A DNA stretch of 64,000 nucleotides from Coprococcus_C sp934318045. GTDB lineage: Bacteria; Bacillota; Clostridia; Lachnospirales; Lachnospiraceae. A model generated the notes under the pieces. That model saw only the letters and a list, made by a program, of their open reading frames with translations, had not been told where the DNA came from and did not search any database. Positions within the stretch are counted from its first letter, which is position 1, and every line of letters begins with the position of its first letter. A program made the translations under genes and the position numbers. Location: assembly GCA_934318045.1 (NCBI GenBank), contig CAKREY010000002.1, forward strand, positions 1 through 64,000. The letters run 5' to 3'. Shown in pieces: positions 1 to 7,643 of this stretch.

Positions 1-45
1 ACGATTTAAATTTTCATCATCTTCAACCACGAGTATACCTGGCAT
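1..45 (-). CDS. Response regulator, N-terminal fragment (window edge)
   Basis: Only the first 15 codons lie in the window; the gene runs off the left edge. The translation MPGILVVEDDENLNR is the typical beginning of a CheY-like receiver domain: a hydrophobic first strand followed by the acidic EDD cluster that binds Mg2+ for aspartate phosphorylation. An AGGTG ribosome binding site (54-58) sits 8 bases upstream of the ATG. A second ATG at 50 is out of frame and too close to that site. The output domain cannot be seen, so the target genes are unknown. The fragment is very short; the assignment rests on the motif and the ribosome binding site only. Confidence 0.55.
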   Translation of the reverse strand, partial: MPGILVVEDDENLNR

Positions 46-96
46 AGCATATGCACCTCTCTTTATTAACTATATATTTCCATCGGTAAGCTTCGT

Positions 97-522
97 CTAT
101 TTGTGTTGCCATGTCATTACATAATCTTTTTCTCCGGTAGCCTCATCGAAACCACTATGCTGAATCTCAAATCCTTCTCTCTTATAAAAGGATATTGCCC
201 GTGCGTTCTTTTGGTATACGTTCAAGAGCAACTTATTCCTTTTATCCTTTGCATAATTCAGCAGAATTTTACCTATACCCTGCGATTGCATTTCACCAGA
301 AACAAAAATGCCCTCAACATATTCATCATTTAACCCTATAAAGCCTTGTATTTCTGTATCACACTCATACACATAAATCTCTGCTAGTGACAGTGCTTCT
401 TTTACTGATTTGAAATTGCCTTTCCAGTATTCGGCGGGGATAAAATTATGTGCCTTTATATTTGTATCCAACCATATATCTGCTACTTTATTTATATCAT
501 CCATTTGAAATTCTCTAATCAT
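97..522 (-). CDS. GNAT family N-acetyltransferase
   Basis: A 141-residue single-domain GNAT protein, a normal length for the family. The acetyl-CoA pyrophosphate-binding signature is visible as QSQGIG at residues 79-84, preceded by a strand (YVEGIFVS). It is followed by the C-terminal ARAISFYKREGF segment, which is the usual end of the fold. The acceptor substrate cannot be read from the sequence; small-molecule or protein amine acetylation are both possible. It lies 47 bases downstream of the membrane protein gene at 570-1505 on the same strand and may share its transcript. The ATG at 522 has a GGAG site about 10 bases upstream. Cytoplasmic. Confidence 0.85.
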   Translation of the reverse strand: MIREFQMDDINKVADIWLDTNIKAHNFIPAEYWKGNFKSVKEALSLAEIYVYECDTEIQGFIGLNDEYVEGIFVSGEMQSQGIGKILLNYAKDKRNKLLLNVYQKNARAISFYKREGFEIQHSGFDEATGEKDYVMTWQHK

Positions 523-569
523 AACGGTGACTCTCCATAAACTTCATTTTCCTATGCATGTTTTCCATT

Positions 570-1505
570 TCAAAACTCTTCGTCTTCATCGATTTCTTCA
601 TCCGGTTGAATCTCACAAACAAATTCAATATTTCTTTTGCCGAATACATCTGTCAGATAAGTAATCTCTTCTTCATTCATTGTAAAAAATGGCCATTCAT
701 TCTCGCTGACAGTTATTTTCTCCTGTTCTGTTGTCGTTACCTCCAAAGTGATAACGTTCATGCTTCCCTTCACTGTTTCAAACAGTCTTGTCAATTGTAC
801 CTTTGCCAGATCCAGCACAGTCAACTTTCCACCATATACAGATACAAGGAAGCTCTTTGTCAAATAAATTCTAAAATCATTTAACCAAAGAGCGTCCGGC
901 TGATTACATTCTTCGTCAATCTGCTCTGCCAATGGATGTCTGTATTTTTCAATCGCACGCACCTGTGTTAATACAAGCAAAATTCCAATCAATATTAAGA
1001 TGCCTCCGATATCCAGATTCACAAAATATCCTTCCTTGAGTATTTTTCCATAGGTAAGCTTCGTCATACGTATAGCAATAAATTTGTGATTGATATACTC
1101 ACTTACTATTTTTTTTACATTCTCGTCAATCACAACTTTCGTCATACCTTCCACTCTTGCCGTACCGTTCTCTTCCACTCTCTGCTTCAAATCTACGAAC
1201 TGTTCCGGTTGCATCTCAACAATATAGCTTTCCTCAGCGGTTGTTACAAGGTAATATCCTTCATATTTATTTTCCGCCAACTTCTCCGGTACCCGAATAA
1301 TATCAATATATGCTGTCTGATTCGCAGGATTAGATTCTTCCTGTAATACCTGCTCAAATGGTCGGACACACTCCATCTTTCTCTTTGTCTGAATCAATCC
1401 AAATCCCACCAATAATATTCCTATCACTAAGAGGATCATTCCAATTGTCCGCCCTATTTGATTTAATTTATATTCTTCTTTTATATGCTTATTTGTATAT
1501 TTCAT
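570..1505 (-). CDS. Two-helix membrane protein of unknown function
   Basis: A 311-residue protein that I cannot place in a named family. A short basic N-terminus leads into a transmembrane helix at about residues 20-40. A roughly 120-residue stretch, probably extracytoplasmic, follows, then a second helix at about 166-187 (GGILILIGILLVL). A C-terminal region of about 120 residues ends in a run of acidic residues (PDEEIDEDEEF). The start ATG has AGGAGG nine bases upstream. The two-helix topology with soluble domains on both sides would suit a sensor or scaffold, but no catalytic motif is visible. The upstream flank is the AT-rich RNA patch. Confidence 0.7.
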   Translation of the reverse strand: MKYTNKHIKEEYKLNQIGRTIGMILLVIGILLVGFGLIQTKRKMECVRPFEQVLQEESNPANQTAYIDIIRVPEKLAENKYEGYYLVTTAEESYIVEMQPEQFVDLKQRVEENGTARVEGMTKVVIDENVKKIVSEYINHKFIAIRMTKLTYGKILKEGYFVNLDIGGILILIGILLVLTQVRAIEKYRHPLAEQIDEECNQPDALWLNDFRIYLTKSFLVSVYGGKLTVLDLAKVQLTRLFETVKGSMNVITLEVTTTEQEKITVSENEWPFFTMNEEEITYLTDVFGKRNIEFVCEIQPDEEIDEDEEF

Positions 1506-1608
1506 GTCATGTATCCTCCTACACTTGATTTTTCAGTCCGAACAACTATGTGACGTTTGTCGAATTCACTTAATTGTCAATGAATGCATTAAAGATAAAT
1601 ATTTTATA

Positions 1609-1637
1609 TTGACAACGGATCTAATCAATAGTAATGT
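1609..1637 (+). promoter_or_regulatory. Sigma-A-type promoter of small RNA A
   Basis: Perfect -35 TTGACA (1609-1614), a 17-base spacer, and TAATGT (1632-1637) as -10. It points to the plus strand, away from the annotated minus-strand genes. The same arrangement recurs 128 bases downstream before RNA B. Confidence 0.6.
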
Positions 1638-1642
1638 TCTAT

Positions 1643-1707
1643 TTAAGAAATGTGGTTTTGTGCCGTACAGCATTATTGCCCAAGCGGGTTACTACGTTTC
1701 TTTTTTA
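1643..1707 (+). ncRNA. Small structured RNA A (first copy of tandem pair)
   Basis: Predicted transcript of about 65 nt that starts just after the promoter at 1609-1637 and ends in a U-tract (1701-1706). The outer stem pairs 1645-1655 with 1692-1702 (11 bp, two G-U pairs). The inner hairpin pairs G1670-C1679, C1671-G1678 and A1672-U1677 around a UUAU loop. A conserved CCG (1663-1665) can pair with CGG (1685-1687). The wobbles are G-U on the plus strand and would be A-C mismatches on the minus strand, which supports plus-strand transcription. The second copy (1771-1832) differs in the inner stem by compensatory changes. No known RNA family was recognised. The function is unknown; a type III antitoxin, antisense or protein-binding RNA are the hypotheses considered. 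Confidence 0.6.
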
Positions 1708-1736
1708 TTCTAATCAAAACTATTAGAATCATTTAC

Positions 1737-1766
1737 TTGACAATATTACCATATCTATAGTAATAT
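1737..1766 (+). promoter_or_regulatory. Sigma-A-type promoter of small RNA B
   Basis: -35 TTGACA (1737-1742), 18-base spacer, -10 TAATAT (1761-1766), plus strand. It is a near copy of the promoter of RNA A, as part of a roughly 100-base imperfect direct repeat (1609-1709 against 1737-1835). Confidence 0.6.
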
Positions 1767-1770
1767 TTCT

Positions 1771-1832
1771 ATAAGAAATGGGTTTGTTACCGTACAATCT
1801 TACGATTCAAGCGGGGTGCTCGTTTCTTTTTT
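1771..1832 (+). ncRNA. Small structured RNA B (second copy of tandem pair)
   Basis: Second copy of the RNA at 1643-1707. The outer stem pairs 1773-1783 with 1818-1828 (11 bp including three G-U pairs) and runs directly into a U-tract (1827-1833), so it doubles as an intrinsic terminator. The inner hairpin pairs A1796-U1807, A1797-U1806, U1798-A1805 and C1799-G1804 around a UUAC loop. Against copy A, three inner pairs change on both sides (A-U for G-C, U-A for C-G, C-G for A-U) while GUACA, UUA and CAAGCGGG are unchanged. The 3' part (1800-1828) is antisense to the last codons of the 177-residue protein gene on the minus strand. Confidence 0.6.
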
Positions 1833-2333
1833 TATATTTACCAAATCATATAAATATAAATTATTATCTGATGCATGTCTAACCAGCATTTCTATACGAA
1901 AAATATTTATCCGTTCTATTTCCCCATTATCAAGATATATTGGCAACGCAAATCGAGATGTAAAACGATACCACCCATATTTTGCATCCATCCCATGTTT
2001 ATTTTTGAAATTTTCCTGCCAACGCTTATTTTTTGCTATTTTTAATAGCATCGGTAATTCACTTGTAGAATTAGCTTTTGCTTTTGCATTTGCACCTTTA
2101 AGCCTTTTTGTATCCTCAGACCCCTTTAATTCATTTGGAAAATCTGATCCTATGTATATTTTATCAGAAGTTTCAATCACTTCATAGCAACTTCCTACAT
2201 ATTCTTTTACATACTTTTCCACCTCATTCCAATTTATATTTCTTTTTCCCTTAAATCTAATATCCTTTATTAAAACAATAGGATTATTTTTTATATCATA
2301 AATTACTGTACATTTTTTCTTCACAAACTCCAT
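1800..2333 (-). CDS. LPD3-like accessory protein, AT-rich, overlaps dprA and RNA B
   Basis: A 177-residue protein of unknown function. From memory, its second half resembles the LPD3 domain (large polyvalent protein-associated domain 3) of phage and conjugative-element proteins. Shared features are an AKAKAN stretch, then AKYGWYRF, FALPIYLDNGEIE and a LYLYDLVNIKKET tail. I could not test this. The codons are visibly more AT-rich than those of dprA, suggesting transfer. The ATG overlaps the dprA 3' end by 13 bases, with GAGGG eight bases upstream inside dprA, so translation may be coupled. The last ten codons (KKETSTPLES) lie antisense to small RNA B. There is no signal peptide, membrane helix or visible catalytic motif. 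Confidence 0.6.
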   Translation of the reverse strand: MEFVKKKCTVIYDIKNNPIVLIKDIRFKGKRNINWNEVEKYVKEYVGSCYEVIETSDKIYIGSDFPNELKGSEDTKRLKGANAKAKANSTSELPMLLKIAKNKRWQENFKNKHGMDAKYGWYRFTSRFALPIYLDNGEIERINIFRIEMLVRHASDNNLYLYDLVNIKKETSTPLES

Positions 2334-3463
2334 ATATAATACCCTCGCACCGGCTGTTTGATCACGTTTCGCCGTTCCAGCTCATACAGCACACTGATCG
2401 TCGTCGATACGCCAAGTCTTGCTTGAGCGATTACATCATCCACATGCACGGGATCTAAGCCTAGAAGGTCATATACGGTCTGTTCTGCGGATGTCAGGTT
2501 ATCCCGTGTTTCACTTTGTTTTTCAGCACTACCGGATGCAGCACCGCTAACATCATCCATATTCAGGCGTTCCTCTCCCCACAGATCAAGCAGGATATCC
2601 TTCGGTCTTGTCACGCACATCGCACCCATCTGAATCAGGTGGTTTGTACCCTCACTGAATGCATCTAATACTCTGCCCGGCAGAGCGTACACCTGTTTTC
2701 CCTGATCAAGTGCCAGATCTGCTGTAATCAGAGAACCGCTTTTCTTCTTGGCACAGGATACTAATACACCATCCGACAGTCCGCTTATGATCCGGTTCCT
2801 GAGCGGAAACTGAAACGCAAGCGGCGGTACATCCAGACAATATTCGGACAGAATCAATCCACGTTCTTCGATCTGTGCGAATAACTCGATATTCTCGCGC
2901 GGATATGTGACATTGATTCCACAGCCAAGCACTGCGATCGTATAGCCACCTGCTTCCAGACAGCCACGATGTGCTTGGCCATCGATGCCCCTGGCCAGTC
3001 CACTCACAATCTGGATTCCTGCCTTCGCAAGCTCTCTCGCGAAGATACGTGTCGTTTCTTTGCAGTATGTATCTGCATTCCGCGCACCCACAATCGCAAC
3101 CGATTGATTATAATAATTGATGCTCTCCCGGATTTTACCACGCGCAAATAAAATCTCCGGTTTATCGTAGATATTTGTAAGCTTCTCCGGGTATAACGGA
3201 TGCCCAGGATATAAGATCCGGATGTTTCGTTCCTTTAATCGTCCGTATACTTCATCCAGATAATTTGAATTTTTGCGAAGTAAAAGCGTCTGATATTCCG
3301 CCGGTTCAAATTGCTTTACCAGCTCCTTCTCAAGCTCCGATACCGATTGCTCCATAGCCTGCTCGACCGTACCATACCGTAGGATCAGATAATATTTTAC
3401 TTTTGATGATATCTCATGATTTCCATATAGCCAAAGCCTTGCCATCTCACTTCTAGTTTCCAT
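2321..3463 (-). CDS. dprA: DNA-processing protein DprA
   Basis: DprA binds incoming single-stranded DNA during transformation and loads RecA. The 380-residue protein shows the extended Rossmann fold: SVAIVGARNADTY, then the signature VSGLARGIDGQAHRG, AVLGCGINVTYPREN and LPGRV. A C-terminal winged-helix domain follows (about 320-380, VYDLLGLDPVHVDDV to the end). The reading frame is open further upstream, but ATG 3463 has GGAGG six bases ahead and is the likely start. It overlaps the end of comM by 11 bases, so the two are an operon and probably translationally coupled. comM and dprA together suggest a competence-type DNA-processing capacity; no uptake genes are in the window. Confidence 0.95.
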   Translation of the reverse strand: METRSEMARLWLYGNHEISSKVKYYLILRYGTVEQAMEQSVSELEKELVKQFEPAEYQTLLLRKNSNYLDEVYGRLKERNIRILYPGHPLYPEKLTNIYDKPEILFARGKIRESINYYNQSVAIVGARNADTYCKETTRIFARELAKAGIQIVSGLARGIDGQAHRGCLEAGGYTIAVLGCGINVTYPRENIELFAQIEERGLILSEYCLDVPPLAFQFPLRNRIISGLSDGVLVSCAKKKSGSLITADLALDQGKQVYALPGRVLDAFSEGTNHLIQMGAMCVTRPKDILLDLWGEERLNMDDVSGAASGSAEKQSETRDNLTSAEQTVYDLLGLDPVHVDDVIAQARLGVSTTISVLYELERRNVIKQPVRGYYIWSL

Positions 3464-4997
3464 ACAGAACCTCCTTTGCAAATACATCCTGATTGCGGTA
3501 AAATGCCGCTTCCTGCAGATGTGCATTTTCAATCTCTTCACTGCCAGCCAGATCCGCGATTGTGCGGGCAAGCTTCAAGACGCGGTGCACACCTCGCACA
3601 GATAATTCCTGTTCTTCAAACAGCTGAAGCACCAGCCTTTTTCCTTCCTCCGATAACGTGATATATTCCTCCAGATTCTTTCCATCAAGCTGTGAATTAA
3701 ACAACAGTCCGGTTCCGGCAAACCGTTCCTTCTGCATCTGTCTTGCCTGTTCCACACGTGCCCGGATTGTCTTCGAGGATTCCGTTTTCTGTTTGGAGAA
3801 AAGTGCCTCCTGCTTTACGCCTTTAACCTCCATCCGGATATCAATCCGGTCAAGCAACGGTCCGCTTACCTTACTTTGATAGCGGCGGATCTGCTGTTCC
3901 GTGCAGCTGCATCTCCGATAATCCGGGTAGTTCCCACACGGACAAGGATTCATCGCCGCCACAAACATAAAATCCGCTGGGAATTCATACGACGCCTGCA
4001 CTCTCGATATCCGGATTCTACGGTCTTCTAACGGCTGGCGCAGCACTTCCAACACGGGTTTGGAAAATTCCGGAAGTTCATCTAAAAACAGCACACCGTA
4101 ATGCGCAAAGCTCACCTCCCCCGGTGTCGGAACCCTGCCTCCACCAATCAGTGCATATTCCGAGATTGTGTGATGTGGTGCCCGGAACGGACGTCTGTGG
4201 ATCAATCTCCCTTCCGGCGGTAACATACCTCCGACGCTGTATATCTTTGTCACTTCCAGACTTTCTTCGAAACTCATCTGCGGCAGGATCGTCGGCAGAC
4301 GCTTCGCGAGCATGGATTTCCCTGCGCCGGCTGCACCGGTTAACAACACATTGTGAAATCCTGCCGCAGCAATCTCCATCCCCCGCTTGATGCTTTCCTG
4401 CCCTACTACATCAGAAAAATCAATATCATACAAATATTCTGATGTATCCACAGCCGGTTTCCTGACATTCGTATTCTCATATTCTTTTATTCCCTGAATA
4501 TACTCCATGGTTTCCTGCAGGCTTGAAACGCCTATAACCGATATTCCCTGCACCAAAGCAGCTTCCTGCACATTTTCTTTTGGGACAATGCAGCTTGTCA
4601 TACCTTCTTCTCTGGCGCAGATAACCATCGGAAGAACGCCCGGAATCGCTTTTATCGATCCGTCCAGACTCAGTTCTCCGAGCACCAACGTCTGTTCCAT
4701 CGGTAATTCTGCTGTTACGCCAAGTGACAGCAGCACGGCTGTTGCAATCGCAAGGTCATATCCGGAACCATCTTTTCTCATATCTGCCGGGGATAAATTG
4801 ATCGTGATGCGCTTCGGTGGCAAATGAAAGCCAGAATTCTTAAGCGCAGTCCGCACGCGTTCCGATGCCTCCCTGACAGACGATGACAGATATCCAACCA
4901 TGGTAAATACAGGCAGACCATCATTCACATCTGCCTCCACATCGATCATCCGTCCATCCACACCGTGAACCGCACAGCTTTTTACTTTACTAAACAT
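3453..4997 (-). CDS. comM: ComM/YifB family Mg-chelatase-like AAA+ ATPase
   Basis: A 514-residue ATPase. In transformable bacteria its orthologue ComM is a hexameric branch-migration helicase acting in recombination of taken-up DNA. An N-terminal ChlI/Lon-like domain (about 1-190) begins with the typical FSKVKSCAVHGVDG. The AAA+ core carries Walker A GAAGAGKS and Walker B LFLDELPEF. A Cys-rich MNPCPCGNYPD insertion precedes the Mg_chelatase_C domain at the C-terminus. The frame is open to a TTG at 5018, but ATG 4997 has AAGGGAG five bases upstream and matches family starts. First gene of the comM-dprA operon, with its own promoter at 5036-5064. Confidence 0.93.
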   Translation of the reverse strand: MFSKVKSCAVHGVDGRMIDVEADVNDGLPVFTMVGYLSSSVREASERVRTALKNSGFHLPPKRITINLSPADMRKDGSGYDLAIATAVLLSLGVTAELPMEQTLVLGELSLDGSIKAIPGVLPMVICAREEGMTSCIVPKENVQEAALVQGISVIGVSSLQETMEYIQGIKEYENTNVRKPAVDTSEYLYDIDFSDVVGQESIKRGMEIAAAGFHNVLLTGAAGAGKSMLAKRLPTILPQMSFEESLEVTKIYSVGGMLPPEGRLIHRRPFRAPHHTISEYALIGGGRVPTPGEVSFAHYGVLFLDELPEFSKPVLEVLRQPLEDRRIRISRVQASYEFPADFMFVAAMNPCPCGNYPDYRRCSCTEQQIRRYQSKVSGPLLDRIDIRMEVKGVKQEALFSKQKTESSKTIRARVEQARQMQKERFAGTGLLFNSQLDGKNLEEYITLSEEGKRLVLQLFEEQELSVRGVHRVLKLARTIADLAGSEEIENAHLQEAAFYRNQDVFAKEVLYGN

Positions 4998-5035
4998 ATT
5001 CGCTCCCTTCTTCTCCAAGGGCGCTGGCCAAGTTT

Positions 5036-5064
5036 ATAGTATAAAAGAAAAGAACATCTGTCAA
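5036..5064 (-). promoter_or_regulatory. Promoter of comM-dprA
   Basis: Minus strand: -35 TTGACA (5064-5059), 17-base spacer, -10 TACTAT (5041-5036). It lies 39 bases from the comM start. The -35 box is inside the hairpin at 5051-5115, so the hairpin closing the upstream gene and this promoter overlap. Confidence 0.6.
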
Positions 5065-5115
5065 CGAACAAAGTCTGAAACTTTTGTGAACGTTGCAAAT
5101 GTTCTTTTCTATGAT
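5051..5115 (-). terminator. Long hairpin after the flavin reductase gene
   Basis: Arms AAAAGAACAT (near 5050) and ATGTTCTTTT (near 5100-5112) enclose an inner stem in which CAACG pairs with CGTTG and ACAAAG pairs with CTTTTGT. The minus-strand side is followed by a pyrimidine-rich TTCTTTTCTTTTAT tract. It is a plausible, imperfect terminator for the gene at 5138-5704. Confidence 0.45.
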
Positions 5116-5137
5116 AGCTACCACTATTTATCAATGC

Positions 5138-5704
5138 TTATTTCTTTTTCTGTACACTGTATCCGAATTTGCCGACATAATCACCAAGCGTAAAATACTG
5201 TCCGTGGGAATATGCAATCAAATCCGTCTTATTCAGGTCAAACTTCCCTGTCTCATCCATGTATTTCTCATCCGCAAGCACGGCTGTTACCTCTGCTAAG
5301 AACATATCATGGGAGCCAAGCTCAATTACCTGTGTGACCTTACACTCAATATTGACCGGACTTTCTTCAATGACTGGTACCGACACCGTCTGCGCCTTGC
5401 CCTTCGTCAGCTTCATCTCCGCGAATTTATCTACATCTCTGCCTGATTTTACACCACAATAATCCATCGCATAGCACAGATCCTTCGTCACTAAATTAAT
5501 AACGAACTCTCCGTTTTTCGTGAGTAATTCATGTGAATATCTTGACTTTCGTACAGAGATTGATACCATCGGAGGATCGGAATTGATGGTTCCCGTCCAT
5601 GCGATCGTGATAATGTCATCGATTCCATTTCCATCACCGGTTGTTACCATCACCGCCGGCACCGGATACAACATATTTCCCGGTTTCCAAACCTGTTTTG
5701 TCAT
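5138..5704 (-). CDS. Flavin reductase family protein (FMN-binding split barrel)
   Basis: A 188-residue flavoprotein of the flavin-reductase-like family. These proteins bind FMN in a split barrel and act as NAD(P)H:flavin reductases or electron carriers (flavoredoxin type). The fold is recognisable from PVPAVMVTTGD near the N-terminus, TINSDPPMVSISVRKSRYSHELL (FMN phosphate region), EFVINLV, DYCGVKSGRDVDKF, and a C-terminal AYSHGQYFTLGDYVGKFGYSV. The ATG has AGGAGG seven bases upstream. Partner and substrate cannot be told from sequence. A shorter relative lies at 54472-54948. Cytoplasmic, single gene between relQ and comM. Confidence 0.88.
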   Translation of the reverse strand: MTKQVWKPGNMLYPVPAVMVTTGDGNGIDDIITIAWTGTINSDPPMVSISVRKSRYSHELLTKNGEFVINLVTKDLCYAMDYCGVKSGRDVDKFAEMKLTKGKAQTVSVPVIEESPVNIECKVTQVIELGSHDMFLAEVTAVLADEKYMDETGKFDLNKTDLIAYSHGQYFTLGDYVGKFGYSVQKKK

Positions 5705-5759
5705 TTTCTGCCTCCTGTTTTTTTCATCTATTTAAGTAAATCAAAATACAATCATTCCG

Positions 5760-6425
5760 TTATTCCAGCAGACTCCGGATCTCCTGCATCTTGTAGTCCA
5801 TCGCTGTAATCGTATCTGCGCACTTCTTTAACTCCTTCGCAATAATCTCCGGATGCTTCAGATTGTCCTTCTTATACTTGAGCTTATGATCAAGACTCGC
5901 CCAGAAATCCATCGCGATTGTTCGAAACTGCACTTCGACTTTCATGTATTTTTTCTCATTTGACAAGAAAATCGGAATCTCCACGATCAGATGCAGACTG
6001 CGGTATCCGTTTGGCTTTGGGTTCCGTATGTAATCCTTCACACACACAACCCGGATATCGTCCTGCTTTGTAAGCAATTCCGATACTGTATAAATATCCT
6101 CCGGGAATGAACAGATCACACGTACACCTGCGATATCCGTCAGGTTTTCCTCGATATTTTCTATCGAGATTTCCAGCCCTTTCCGTTTCATCTTTTCCAC
6201 AATACTGAGCGGTTTTTTCAACCGGCACCGGATCGACTCGAACGGATTTCGATTGTACTGCGATGCAAATTCGGTATTTAAAACCTTCAACTTTGTTTCT
6301 ATCTCCATCAATGCACACTCATAGTGCATCATAGACTCTATAAATGGCTGCATCGTCTGCAGCACCTTCTCCGGGTTGTCGGAGTTCATCAGAAGCTCCA
6401 TACTCATATCTGTACTCCCGTTCAT
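5760..6425 (-). CDS. Small alarmone synthetase, RelQ type ((p)ppGpp synthase)
   Basis: A 221-residue protein with only the synthetase domain of RelA/SpoT and no hydrolase, TGS or ACT domain, matching the RelQ/SAS1 class. It makes (p)ppGpp from ATP and GDP/GTP. Visible motifs are IRCRLKKPLSIVEKM (ATP side), LTDIAGVRVIC, RNPKPNGYRSLHL (GTP side), and VEVQFRTIAMDFWASLDHKLKYK with the catalytic Glu in EVQFRT. GTG 6434 is possible, but ATG 6425 has AGGTG six bases upstream and begins one base after the stop of the preceding DHH gene, implying coupling. Regulation beyond the operon is not visible. Confidence 0.9.
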   Translation of the reverse strand: MNGSTDMSMELLMNSDNPEKVLQTMQPFIESMMHYECALMEIETKLKVLNTEFASQYNRNPFESIRCRLKKPLSIVEKMKRKGLEISIENIEENLTDIAGVRVICSFPEDIYTVSELLTKQDDIRVVCVKDYIRNPKPNGYRSLHLIVEIPIFLSNEKKYMKVEVQFRTIAMDFWASLDHKLKYKKDNLKHPEIIAKELKKCADTITAMDYKMQEIRSLLE

Positions 6426-6426
6426 G

Positions 6427-7413
6427 TTACACACCTCTATTCTTATGAATCGTCTTCATAAATAATTCTTTTAATTTCCGGTCATAATCCCTGCCGATCT
6501 TATTGAGGGCCTCATGGCTGACGAACCCGCCTGCCATCGCAGCATGTCCACCGCCGGAACCGATTCCATCCAACGCCTGATAGATTAGTTTTCCTGCATC
6601 TACATCCGGTCGTTCACTGCGCACAGAGAACTTAATACCATCTGAATTGATGGAATACACAACTGCTACATCCACCACATCCAACGACAATATAAAATCC
6701 GATATAATCGCAACTAAAGAATTCGGACATTCAAACGGAATATAGGTGAATCCAACATAATCGAACACCTCAATATGCTCGATTGCTGCACCATACGCCT
6801 TTAAGTCCTGAAATTCTATCGTGGAATTGTACATACTGTTCAGTTTTTCCGTACTGATATAATCGAACAGATATGCCATCATATCCATATCAAACGCGGT
6901 TGTTCCACGCACAAAATCCGCCGTATCCATCTTGATTCCATAAGCAAGTGCAGTCGCTACATCCTCATCCATCGGCACACCGCTTGTCTGAAAATACGAT
7001 GCGACAATACTGGCACACGCACCTACGATCCGGATATCCTCGTACTTGTAATCTTCTGTCTTCGCAAACACCGGATGATGATCGACGCACGCCACCTCAT
7101 TGCCCGGAAGATCTGTCGTATTTGCATTCGGTTTCTGACAATCGACATGCACGATATAGTCCTCTGCCTGCATATCCCGGATGTCATCATACGAATAAAT
7201 CTCAATTCCGAACGCATCCATCATTTTTCTTGTATTGAACCGGTCGATACTGCCGACATAACAGATGGTCGATGTAATCCCATAATGTTCAAGATACCGC
7301 TTCAGACCAAATGCACTCGATATTGCATCCGGATCCGGGAAATTATGTGTCTGTAAATATACCTTATGTCCTCTCAGAAGTTCAATTAAAGCCTTCTGTT
7401 TTTCTTCTGCCAC
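6427..7413 (-). CDS. DHH family phosphoesterase, NrnA-like
   Basis: A 328-residue DHH/DHHA1 phosphoesterase. NrnA-type members degrade nanoRNA and short linear dinucleotides and dephosphorylate pAp, using two Mn ions. The metal-binding motifs are seen as THNFPDPDAIS (about 22-32), the Asp of VHVDCQKP, and the VDHHPVF signature (about 110). The DHHA1 half has GSGGGHAAMAGGFV near the C-terminus. The start is GTG with GGGAGG seven bases upstream. It sits between a small membrane ORF and the alarmone synthetase, one base from the latter; a joint role in nucleotide second-messenger turnover is an inference from that neighbourhood. Confidence 0.9.
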   Translation of the reverse strand: MAEEKQKALIELLRGHKVYLQTHNFPDPDAISSAFGLKRYLEHYGITSTICYVGSIDRFNTRKMMDAFGIEIYSYDDIRDMQAEDYIVHVDCQKPNANTTDLPGNEVACVDHHPVFAKTEDYKYEDIRIVGACASIVASYFQTSGVPMDEDVATALAYGIKMDTADFVRGTTAFDMDMMAYLFDYISTEKLNSMYNSTIEFQDLKAYGAAIEHIEVFDYVGFTYIPFECPNSLVAIISDFILSLDVVDVAVVYSINSDGIKFSVRSERPDVDAGKLIYQALDGIGSGGGHAAMAGGFVSHEALNKIGRDYDRKLKELFMKTIHKNRGV

Positions 7414-7425
7414 TTGCGCCTCCCG

Positions 7426-7566
7426 TTAACAATCAAAGCAAAGCAATACATACGCTAATATAAGCATTGCCGTCACTAAAATAAACTCACAGAAACCACT
7501 GACAAAATACGAAAGTATCATGCCAATTGCCATAAATAAAATCGAATATCCAAATAATGCTTTCAA
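7426..7566 (-). CDS. Small membrane protein (46 residues), unrecognised
   Basis: A short open frame between ytfJ and the DHH gene. It would start at TTG 7566, with GAGGA about 11 bases upstream, and end 13 bases before the DHH start. The product is almost wholly hydrophobic: a helix at about 5-22 (YSILFMAIGMILSYF) and a second at about 27-44 (FILVTAMLILAYVLLCF), ending Asp-Cys. No ATG start is available in frame before the first helix; an internal ATG would remove part of it. The helical periodicity and tight packing argue for coding, the TTG start argues for caution. No family recognised. Confidence 0.45.
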   Translation of the reverse strand: MKALFGYSILFMAIGMILSYFVSGFCEFILVTAMLILAYVLLCFDC

Positions 7567-7643
7567 TGCCGCATCTTCCTCATATTTGTTCTACTACATA
7601 CTATGAAGAAAAAAGATTGAAAAGACATATTTTTGTTTAAATA

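Noticed and set aside
1681..1709. Repeat A as a decayed copy of the 177-residue gene end
   Set aside because: Only the RNA part is shared (KKET then stops); promoters and stem covariation explain the repeat better than gene decay.
1504..1713. Plus-strand 69-codon frame across the first RNA repeat
   Set aside because: It runs through promoter and RNA stem sequence, has no ribosome site and lacks coding character.
1609..2333. Type III toxin-antitoxin (ToxIN-like) reading of the RNA pair and 177-residue gene
   Set aside because: In type III systems the repeats precede the toxin on the same strand with short repeats. Here the RNAs face the gene and the protein lacks ToxN motifs. Kept only as a hypothesis.
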